A stretch of 31,798 nucleotides of DNA from Hofstenia miamia. Lineage: Eukaryota > Xenacoelomorpha > Acoela > Hofsteniidae. The stretch covers positions 937,952 to 969,749 of the forward strand of contig CABFPE010000142.1 in the NCBI GenBank assembly GCA_900660155.1, given 5' to 3'. Each line of letters begins with the position of its first letter. Positions within the stretch are counted from its first letter, which is position 1. Under the pieces are notes generated by a model that made no database searches, was not told where the DNA came from, and worked only from the letters and a program-made list of their open reading frames with translations. The position numbers and the translations under genes were made by a program. Shown here in pieces: positions 22,916 through 31,798 of the stretch.

Positions 22916-22920
<5 letters not shown>
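22138..22920. other. Upstream region of the transporter gene
   Basis: This should contain the 5' untranslated exon and promoter of the minus-strand transporter, but I could not fix a TATA box or first exon. A somewhat GC-richer patch occurs at 22575-22620 and another at 22790-22890. A short TATC run (near 22895) leads into the next (AT)n. No coding exon recognised. Confidence 0.5.

Positions 22921-22961
<41 letters not shown>
22921..22961. repeat. (AT)n microsatellite at the left border of family A copy 2
   Basis: Uninterrupted AT run of about 41 bp ending where the family A sequence starts. Confidence 0.95.
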
Positions 22962-22963
<2 letters not shown>

Positions 22964-24503
22964 AATTGGATATATATATATATAAATTTTCGTTAAAGTC
23001 ATTGCAGATTTTGAAAAATTCCTAGTGGAAATAGGGTCAAGCATTTATTTATGTATGCATAACGGAATTTAATATACAGGGTGATTTTTAATTATGCGAA
23101 ATTGATTTCAAAATTTGTGATATTGATTCACTATATTAATAATAAAAATGCAAAAGAATATGAACCGATTTTCATAAAAATATAAAATGGCATAATTCAA
23201 TCAAATAAATAGGAAAATTAATAATTTTTTGTAATTTTTCTGTTGTTTCCATGAAACTAGGATTATTTATGATTTTGTGTAATTTGTTAAGAAATGAAAC
23301 TCAGAATTATAAATAAGCCTGGGTTGAATCCCAGCCCATGGAAACCCACAAGAGATATAGGTCCAGAGAATTGATAAGGAATAAGACCTACTTAATACAA
23401 GTCCGACTATATATATATATATATTTAATATATATATATATTAAATATACATTTTAAACATTAGCCAAAGTTCTTCTGAAAATAAAAGTCCGCGCAGTTA
23501 GTTTAATTTTGCTAATACCATACCAGCCCAAGCTCACCAATTCATCCAAACCCATCTCGACCTTTGTATACCCAGCAGCCCCTACATCATAGTGTAACCA
23601 TGTGGCTTTATTCTTCTTCATCACATTTCAAACATTTTTCGTTAAGCCAAAATGGGACATCTATGCAAAAATATGCTCCCGTGTCCTCATAAAAAATTTT
23701 TAAGTTGTTCCCATATGTTTAGGCGAAATTGTGGTCATGAAGGCAGCAATTTTGTTTTCTGTAGAAAGACCGCTAATATTCATTGAGGCACGCTGTGCGC
23801 AATTTCAGTTGCGACTTCATGCAAAAAACGCCTCAATGGTTCACTACCTTTGACAGCTTTATAAGGGCAATGAAAGTGGGAAGAATCTTTTGTTGTTTTC
23901 AAAATTTAGATATCTCTAGTATTTCGTTTATCAAATATATTTTAGAACAATGGAACAGCTAAAACTAAATATTTCGCTTATTTTTTTGAATTTGTTAAAA
24001 AAACTCAGCCACTAAAATTGAATTTAATTATAAAAATTGTATTAAAAAAATTAAAAAGTATATTTCAAACCTGCTCTTTGTCAAGCATGTTTTAGGATGA
24101 CAATGGTATTATTCTTTGCTTTCTTTATTAAATTGCATAAATTAAAATAATGGCTCTTTAGTAAGTTTGAAAATGTAGAACATAATATATTGGTCCGATT
24201 TGTATTGGATAAGGGCGAAACTTTCAATTTTGTAAGGCTGGGATTTTATCCGCCACTTAACATGTTGTGTTGTGTACACAACAAATTTAAAATCCCACGC
24301 AACACAACATGGTGTGTTGTGTTGTGTACACATCACGCAAGGGCAAGCCTGGAATAAACCGCTTTCGATTTTTAATCCTTTTCAGTATAATAATAATGCA
24401 GTAATATATTTACAATAACTACACTAAATAATTTCATATTGCATGCACTTTTAAAATAAATTTAATTTTAGCATGTTTTATTCAATGATATCCATTGTAA
24501 GTG
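22961..24503. repeat. Dispersed repeat family A, copy 2
   Basis: The counterpart of 13431-14973 at a constant offset of 9530 bp, same orientation, no differences seen by eye in the lines compared. The flanks differ completely. The left flank is a plain (AT)n after a TATC run, against (GATA)/(AT) at copy 1. The right flank continues gtgcatttac then (AT)n, against gtg then (TA)n at copy 1. The change from identity to non-identity is sharp at both ends, as for an inserted unit. A 64-codon minus-strand frame (24336-24142) is identical to the one in copy 1 but shows no known domain and overlaps the stem-loops, so it is not called a gene. Confidence 0.85.
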
Positions 24504-24507
24504 CATT

Positions 24508-24510
<3 letters not shown>

Positions 24511-24549
<39 letters not shown>
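24511..24549. repeat. (AT)n microsatellite at the right border of family A copy 2
   Basis: Uninterrupted AT run of about 39 bp. Confidence 0.95.
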
Positions 24550-24552
<3 letters not shown>

Positions 24553-26038
24553 TCGAACAAATTAATTGAATTACTAGCTACTTTTACTGATTTTTACTAA
24601 TAAGAAGAATTATAGCAGACTTAATAAGAATACAGGTTATCTTTCAAAGGTAACGCTTACCTTTACTTTGAAAATTATGATATTATCTGGAGGGTCCTTT
24701 GAAAACAAATTCTAATAGGTGCATGCCTTGATAAACAATTTTTATTAATATTAGGATATCATGATCAGTGTTACAAAGAGCTTAGGATTGCGTGATGACA
24801 TCTATTGGGTAGTTCCCCAGGATATGTTTCAAAACTCTCCATAGATTAACATAAATATACATGTGTAAGCCAAATACTGGTCAGTACAACTGTTTCGCAG
24901 CTTTGTCTTTCAGGAAACAGGTTGAGAGCTGAGCTGTATAGCAGTAGATGGGTTTGAAGAATATCCTGATATTTGAGTGCATTTATTGTGCTCTCAATAG
25001 GGACTAAGGGCCCGGTCTTTTAAGTCTAATGCAACCCCAGTACAACACTTATCTGGGATTGTGCACATGCATGGTTCTGATGGGTGATCAAATCTACGTC
25101 AAGCAAATTGTGATCTAGAACTAGTGATTTCTGTGGATCTTTCATTCAAGAAGAGATCTCGGCGCGAATCAGCAGCTCTTCAATTTATGTACGGAGCAAT
25201 CCTACTTCGTCTTGTTGTAAGCCTGCATCATTGACCACTGGTACTTAGATTGGCTGATACTCTATCAGTTCAAACCTTGCAACACTTAATTAAATAGCCT
25301 GTATATGGAGTGCTAGCACATGTTCGGCGATTTCCGCTTGGAAATGACAAGCTGAGTATCAATGATTTTGAAAAGCTGTAAATGCTAATAGATAGGTATG
25401 CTGCAGTTTCAACATTCTGCGACATCTACTTCTTTCTCGCCAGTACAACAATGCTGCCCGTCCTCTAATAACACAGAAGTATGTGGCGTACAATGGGATG
25501 GCCAATATTCATCATGGTTGCAATCTATTAAATTTAATGACCAGCATTATGGAGGTGAATCACAATTTTTAGATGATGCTTAGAGTTTTAACCAGCAATA
25601 TCCTATTTATAGTTAGGAATTCAAAATGCAGCTTTTTAAAAATATTGGTTAATAGTGAATAGCAAAGTTCTTAAAGAGTGATTGTAATTCTTACGTAAGC
25701 CCTGGCAGCAATGTGACTTACTGAAAAGCACTTATCTCAGCTGTATTATGAAATGAGGAAAATTTTTCCGAGGAGCTGTGTGCACTTCTCAGAGATGAGC
25801 ATTGGTGAGCAAATTTAGGACACTGGCAAGCTTCAGCACACTGATTGACGCAAATATGCAGTAAAGTCCAGAGTGAAGCAAATTATGTGACCCTATTATT
25901 GATTTCTGTCACTAAAATGACTATCTAAGCACTATTACTCATATCATATCTATTGTATAGTCACATGATTTCAAAATTTATAAAAAAGTGTCTTTCCAAA
26001 TATATCTTCAGGTGTGGTTCAGTTAATGTGTTCTACAC

Positions 26039-26041
<3 letters not shown>
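24550..26041. other. Less AT-rich block of unknown origin, no intact gene
   Basis: From about 24740 to 25900 the composition is more balanced than in neighbouring DNA, which is usual here for transposon-derived sequence. Stops are frequent in all frames. The longest frame, 25398-25583, reads QQCCPSSNNTEVCGVQWDGQ and has no domain I recognise. The minus strand near 24890-24925 reads gacaaagctgcgaaacagtt, a GAAAC-containing phrase like those near 3' ends of some retroelements, but this is weak. No termini or target duplication found. Confidence 0.3.

Positions 26042-26071
<30 letters not shown>
26042..26071. repeat. (AT)n microsatellite
   Basis: Uninterrupted AT run of about 30 bp directly upstream of the LINE remnant. 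Confidence 0.95.
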
Positions 26072-26074
<3 letters not shown>

Positions 26075-26076
<2 letters not shown>

Positions 26077-26893
26077 CACTGACATAAAGTCCATAGCAGA
26101 CACCATGAACAGAATATTTAACGATTTTGGCTCGTATAAACGTTAGGAAATACAGTTTGAGAATTAAATACTAGAAGTTAAAGAAACGTTTAGTTTTCAT
26201 TGCATCAATGAACATGAGTTAATTAAAGTAGTTAATAGCTTAGACGCTTCTGTTTCTACAGGAAGCAATAGAGTGCCCATATTCATTTTCAAAAAGTAGA
26301 TCAAGTATTTTTCAGAATATTTAACATTTGTATTTAGCTATTCAATTCGAACTAATAGTTATCCTCGAATACTAAAAAAGCGGATATAAGACTTGTATTT
26401 AAAAAAGGAGATCCGACAAATTGCAAAAACTACAGGCCAATATCTATTACTAACCACATATCCAAAATTTTTGAAAGATTGTTATACAAACAGTAAATTT
26501 CGTATCTAAATGAACCCAAGATTTTATCTCCAAATCAATTTGGCTTTAGAAATTATTTAAGAACTTTTAAAAAAATACTTAAGGAAAACCTGCTTGCAAG
26601 CCCATTCATATTTGAATATTCAAAAACTCAAAATGTCGAAATTACTAAATATTCTTTTCTGTATTGATAATTTTTTCCATTTTATTGTGCTGTTTTCTTT
26701 TTTATAATTTGTTTTTTAATTAATTGTGGTAGCTTTTGTTTATTTTATTGTATATTATGTATGTTCAATTTGTAAATAGGTTTGTATATATTGTAAATAG
26801 GTGTACAGATCATTTTTTGCAAATCGTATACATGGAATTTGTACATAAGCGAAATAAAGGCTATTTAACGAAAAAAATAAAATAAAAAAAAAT
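26075..26893 (+). pseudogene. LINE (non-LTR retrotransposon) remnant with RT N-terminal motifs, internally deleted
   Basis: The plus strand encodes LIKVVNSLDASVSTGSNRVP then IFIFKK and a stop, which is the region just before reverse transcriptase motif 1. After a frame change in an A-run near 26371 come RLVFKKGDPTNCKNYRPISI (26389-26448), a stop at about 26494, and ILSPNQFGF. KKGD, NYRPIS and QFGFR are hallmark RT motifs 1-2. Directly in frame after FGFRN comes FKKILKENLLAS (about 26569-26604), which resembles the C-terminal FKxxLKxxLL of CR1/Jockey-like ORF2, then TGA at 26665. RT motifs 3-7, including the catalytic YxDD, are missing. A 3' untranslated part follows with gcgaaataaaggctatt and an A-rich tail to 26893. 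It is 5' truncated, internally deleted and inactive. Confidence 0.78.
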
Positions 26894-27274
26894 ATGTATA
26901 TAAATCGTTTAATATTATTTGTATAAAAATCCATTGAAGAATTCCAAAGAAATATAATAAATATAAAACTATTTCAATTAAAACTGAAGTTAGTTCATTT
27001 CTTACAATAGAAAACTGGAAATATCAATAGCCTGACCCAAGAAAAATATTATTCAAAAACAGTTTGTTGGCAGTTTTTGCATATTCTCTTCGTTCATAGA
27101 ATATATCTTGATAGATTCTTGTGCTTCCCTGCTTTCTCGTAAGACGCTTATAGTATGATGTATTGAACACCGCTTTGAATTGAAAATAAATTTTAGTTTG
27201 ACCCTATAATTTGTTACATAGAAACTTTACTCACCATCTAAAAGAATTCACTAATATAAAATTCAAAAGATATT
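26894..27274. other. AT-rich intergenic DNA
   Basis: No feature recognised between the LINE tail and the open frame that follows. Confidence 0.55.
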
Positions 27275-27706
27275 TTGTGGAGGAAATATTGTTTACACCT
27301 TTTACTCTTACGTAATATTTTAAATTCAGTGTTAATCCAAGTTCTCATCTTTGTTCATACCTCATCCAGAAATATCTTCCTATTGTCTAGAAGATATCGA
27401 TTGCTCAAAGTGGACAATAGATCCAGATGTAATTGCATGGATGCAATGATTATTTTTCATACAAGAATTCAATATTTGCTTTTAAAAAGTTTGAAGACTG
27501 GCATAAAATTTGATAAAAATTGCAAAATAATTTTTTATGTGACTCCTCATTTAAAAATATTTCAATGTTTTAATTTATTGATATTCTTATATGCTATAAA
27601 GGGATATAGCTTTGAACGTATGGGTTCGTCAATGCTTTTGATGTATTACTTAATTAGTCAAATTTTGCCTCTTGTGAAAGAAGCAGGAAAGTTATTTAAG
27701 AAATAG
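27275..27706 (+). CDS. Unassigned 143-codon open frame, doubtful gene
   Basis: The longest uninterrupted frame outside the transporter exons and the N gap. It begins at TTG (27275); the first in-frame ATG is at 27439. The product is rich in L, I, F and K, with hydrophobic stretches such as LLIFLYAIKGYSF, and ends VKEAGKLFKK. I recognise no domain, signal peptide or splice-site pair. The composition is what AT-rich DNA gives by chance, but a 143-codon run without a stop is longer than expected (see findings). It could be an exon, part of a decayed element, or chance. No other frame in the same place explains it. Confidence 0.18.
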   Translation: MWRKYCLHLLLLRNILNSVLIQVLIFVHTSSRNIFLLSRRYRLLKVDNRSRCNCMDAMIIFHTRIQYLLLKSLKTGIKFDKNCKIIFYVTPHLKIFQCFNLLIFLYAIKGYSFERMGSSMLLMYYLISQILPLVKEAGKLFKK

Positions 27707-29607
27707 TCATTAATTGTATTTTTTATTAATTTAATTTCTTTAATTTACAGAATCAAGAATATTGAAATCTAAAATTATAATTAATAATTTCAATAAATGA
27801 AATCATATTCATTGAAGTACCATAATTTTCACCTTCTGTCAACATTCTATTGGCATCCCATTTTTTACAATCAATCAGGAATGTAGTTTAAGAAGAATAC
27901 ATTCTTGGAAATAGTTGAATATTCCTTTTGATACCTGAACATTGTGTATTAACAATCTTTAGCATAAAATTATTTCAGGCATTTTAGCAGCCGCTAGGTA
28001 CTCATGCAAGTGATTTCAAAAAATGTTTTCATATTCTGGATTTGAAAATTAACAAATTCAGAAATCAATATTATGTTGACAGATGTGTGATAAAAAAATG
28101 CACTCCATGTAATTGTAAGAATATAATTTCATAATTGAATACATAACTTTGAAAGAAACGTAAATGTTGAAGTTTTCAATGGTGCACAAATGATTTTACT
28201 TATTTATTTAGTGGTATAAAAACTATGGACTAACTATTACCAAGTCCATTGACTATTGTTCATTGAAAGGGAGCATTTGAGAAAACCATTGCAGATGCTA
28301 TATTTAGTAGTACTTAAATAATTACCATGCTCATTAAATGTATTACTTAATGTCATTAATTGTACATTATTTCATTTTGCAATAAAATATTACACTTATC
28401 CTAATTCAAGCACAAAATTGATATTGTCTAGAATGAAGAAACATTAACAGCATTTAGTAAGTCAGTAATTATTTTCCAAAATCATTTATAAATATCGTTT
28501 ACTTGGGAGTTACAATTCACAGAGATAATTTTGACAAATCTAAGTTACTATAAAATTCAAATAATTGTGGTAATGCATACATACGTCTGCGTTTTGATTG
28601 CGTTGCATAATTGGTTCCATTTCGTGTTCATCACGATTTTTGAAGGTCGACAAAATTTAATCTCTTTGAATTTAGCATCTCTCATTGGTTGACTCTAACC
28701 AAGTATACACTAAAATCTACGCACAGATGATAGTAAATTACTACCTACTAATATTATAAATTAACCAAAATAATTTAAACAAAACTAGCTGCGTTTTTTG
28801 TTTTACTGTAAAAAGGTTTCTAAACGTATTTATAACAATAAACTAGCTACTGTAGTAAAATAAAAATGAAACATATATGAACATTATATACAAATTATTA
28901 AATTCCTATCATACTCTTTGGTTAAATGAGAAAAGGTGTAAATGTTCCAATTTGATATTTTTTGGATAATGCATTTCAGGAGTTTTTTAGTGTATTTTGA
29001 TTTTACTACAGATTTTTGCGGAATAGCAGCCTTGTTACAATTTACAGTTAACTATATTTATTAATACAAATATTTGTTCTATCACTTAGATTGAATTATC
29101 TGTTTTAAATACGACTCAGATATTACTGATAAGGTAACATGGCAAAATAGTCCCTTGACGATAGATTATGGAGCGAATTTATTGAATCTTGATGCTAAGA
29201 AATTTATATAAAATATTTAGATATTTCATTAAAACGTGATATTCAAAGAACAATTGTTTATGGCTCGGCACACTTAGTGTCAGTTGTACCAACTTTTAGC
29301 CCGCTTTCAAGTTTGACAACCCATTATACTTTTGTTCTTCTACATTAGCAGCATATATTTAGCTGTAGAATTTACATTTATACAGGTTGTTAATAATGCA
29401 ACGAGATTTTCAAAAACAAGAATAAGACATGAGATTAAGAATCAAAGCACAACAGCTCGCTTGATGTCCCGCTAACTTGAAAGTATACCCGGCATGGCTC
29501 ATTGACAGTTCAAACTTTTTATGACTCTGGAGCTAAGGTAAATTATTAATCAAAACACAGGATTCCATGAGAGTTTTGCAAGCATTCAAATATATGATCA
29601 GCTTTCT
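27707..29607. other. AT-rich intergenic DNA, no gene seen
   Basis: Only short chance frames. No element ends, satellite or RNA gene recognised. Confidence 0.55.
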
Positions 29608-29615
29608 GAAATGAC
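29608..29615. repeat. Left 8-bp target-site duplication
   Basis: gaaatgac, matched by aaaatgac at 29990-29997 (7 of 8), bracketing the hAT MITE. Confidence 0.75.
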
Positions 29616-29989
29616 TAGTGCTCGGCGGTTTCAAAAAAATGAGCTCGGTTTTAGATTATTACATCTCAAAAACTGCGGTTTCGATTTCGGATTCGGTTTT
29701 TTGAGCTAAGCAACTTCTGATGTTAAAAAACTTTATAGAAAATAAACATATGCCATTCTAAACTATATTTTCATAACACAAAATCAAGTAAAATACTATT
29801 ACACTTCGAATTGGCAAGGATTTTGGAGTTTGGTCCAATAATACTGCATCGTTTTTTTTGAAATAACATTCTATGTGACTGCTTTTGCTAATAACCTAAA
29901 ACTCGGTTTTCATTTTCCTCTCTTGGTTCGGTTTCGGTTTTTAGTGAAAACCTCGGTTTCGGTTTTTTTCGGTATACCACCGAGCCCTA
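29616..29989. mobile_element. Non-autonomous hAT element (MITE), 374 bp
   Basis: The left end TAGTGCTCGGCGGT and the reverse complement of the right end TAGGGCTCGGTGGT match at 12 of 14 positions. The flanks are an 8-bp direct repeat (gaaatgac/aaaatgac), the target-duplication size of the hAT superfamily. The interior is full of subterminal cggttt/ctcggtttcggttt motifs: tcggtttt near 29655, ttcggatt near 29687, and a dense run at 29926-29972. There is no open frame of note, so it would need transposase supplied elsewhere. Confidence 0.85.
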
Positions 29990-29997
29990 AAAATGAC

Positions 29998-31761
29998 GCA
30001 TCAGAAAATTATCCATATTCAAATACTTGAAGGATTTAAAACTTGTTTCTCTAGATCTACTAGGTTGCGAATTAGATTTGATTTCTCTATCCAGTAATAA
30101 CGGCTCCCATCTAGTTGAAGAAATCATATGGTTATCCACGGGTTGAATACATATATTCTCTTGTGAGTATGGTCAAAACTATGTGAATAAATATCTAGAT
30201 ATTTGTCTATTAAGTAACAAACTTAAACCTACTATTAAAATTTGAAATGAATGTTTCCTCATTTGTTCTTGACACTACATGCCTATTTGTGAAGGGAAAT
30301 ATAACAGAAAATATTGTAAAAGGACATAAATAAAACTTAATGTCAAGGAGTATAAATCAACATGTCGTATAATGAATGAAAATTTGTTAGATATTTATTA
30401 TATTAACGTTGGGGACTTTGACTTACTACTTTATTCATCCCTGTTAGGGGATTCATTGTTCAATGAGAACTATTTTTGAAAATTCTGCTGTAATAGCGCT
30501 AAATAAAACTTTTTTTAAAAAAATTTAATAATTAAGTTCTTGAAATGCATTTTTAGGGTTTATTTCAAATATTTCGGAAGAAATTCTCCTTGTGTATGCC
30601 CCTGGTCTAATTTTTCGTTAGTGTTATAAAATTTTCCAAAACAGTCAATCAGATCATTTGCAAATAGCATCAACAGAAAATTGTTAACTATACCAGCATT
30701 TGTTGTAGATTTTAAGATCCTGGTCTTATATGCCCTTCAAAGATTAAATTTTAAAATATATTTATGTTTCATCCTGTATTTCAACATTTTATATTTTAGA
30801 ATCAGATTTATTGATGACGAATTTATGTTCCCTCATTTTGGAACTTATTCAGAACTAATTAAAATTTAATAAGAAGACGTCAGTTGTGACATTGTGAGTG
30901 AAAATATTGAAGGAATTGTTTTATCTTTATTGGGGAATTATAGAAGATTTTTAAGTGACTCGGATGAGTTAATTCTTTGAAACTAATAAATAAATCTTTC
31001 CAATCATAAATATTCGGTTGAGTGATGATGCATCAAATTTTATTAACTTCAATTCTTTTCAAGATTTCATATTATATTGTTATTTTCCAGTCTGGATAGA
31101 GTGCCATGATGGTGTAAATTTGTCAACAATTAAATTTACCAACAACTTCAGGATTAAATTTTACAATTTCTTATTCCTGTAATTATTTTTTTCATTGTAT
31201 TGTAGTGATTTTTAAAAATCTATCAAATTTTTTTAAAAGGCTAAAGACTTAGTAACAGTTGCTAGGGCTAAATTCAAACTACTGCAAAGTAGGTAGTGCC
31301 GAAATGTTGGTTTTAGAAGTATCGAATTTTTAAACTATTTCAGTGTGTTGTAAATACCTTTCTTCTGCACCAAAGAAACATACGCTTTGCAATAAGCTAA
31401 CAAAATTTAATTGCTTCAAAACTTAATTTTCTCTTTCAAGTGCATATTTCTCTACGTTCGGCAGCTCTATAAACATATTGTTCAAGTCAAACGTTCTTTG
31501 TGAAGGTGAAAAATTGTCATATTGCTTTAACCGATCAAACTCTTATAATTTTAAATGGTGTTTTGTTATAATAGAACTTACATTTAGTTGTCTTTTCACA
31601 CTAGAAATTTCACATTAGTATATTGTTATTTAAAAATTAGAATTTAGTCTTCATTGATAGTTAGTGACATGAAGTGACTTCTTTGAATTGAAAACCTTTT
31701 TTACGTTTATAGCAAACATGGTTACAATTATCATCTCCTGCAAATCTAATAGCATATAATA

Positions 31762-31767
<6 letters not shown>
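29998..31767. other. AT-rich intergenic DNA, no gene seen
   Basis: Short open frames such as 30681-30869 look like chance. No exon, RNA gene or element recognised. Confidence 0.55.

Positions 31768-31798
<31 letters not shown>
31768..31798. repeat. (AT)n microsatellite at window end
   Basis: AT run continuing to the last base of the window. Confidence 0.95.

Overview
The window is AT-rich, intron-containing metazoan DNA, most likely from an invertebrate. The evidence is one spliced gene with GT..AG borders, animal-type transposable elements (hAT, Penelope-like, and two kinds of LINE), many (AT)n microsatellites, one 90-bp satellite array and scaffold gaps of N. I cannot name the species from the sequence. 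No bacterial operon, CRISPR array, rRNA or confident tRNA was seen.

Layout. 1-1453: a hAT-like element with ccggata subterminal repeats, carrying a second hAT-like element inside it. 1475-2530: a diverged copy of a dispersed repeat here called family A. 4231-5774: 17 tandem copies of a 90-bp unit. 6308-7030: a GC-richer block, probably transposon-derived but unidentified. 10200-11110: a second GC-richer block with a perfect 31-bp inverted repeat. 11327-12800: two Penelope-like element fragments facing away from each other, with a 313-bp duplicate next to single-N gaps. 13113-13431: a 96-N gap with the same sequence on both sides. 13431-14973: a full family A copy. 16080-16660 (minus strand): a wrecked LINE carrying the 3' part of a restriction-like-endonuclease type ORF.

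18972-22124 (minus strand) holds the only convincing host gene. It has two coding exons joined by a 1848-bp intron and encodes a 434-residue major facilitator transporter resembling the SLC18B1 group. 22961-24503 is a second family A copy that I could not tell apart from the first, in the same orientation. 24550-25900 is unidentified but less AT-rich. 26075-26893 is an internally deleted LINE with reverse transcriptase motifs and an A-rich tail. 27275-27706 is an unassigned 143-codon open frame. 29616-29989 is a short non-autonomous hAT element with 8-bp target duplications. The rest is AT-rich intergenic or intronic DNA.

The genes do not form a pathway. The transporter is the functional gene, and almost everything else is transposon or repeat turnover. 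The most notable structures are the identical family A pair bracketing the transporter gene, the diverging Penelope-like pair, the homogenised 90-bp satellite, the nested hAT insertion and the long perfect hairpin. I found no convincing new multi-gene system.
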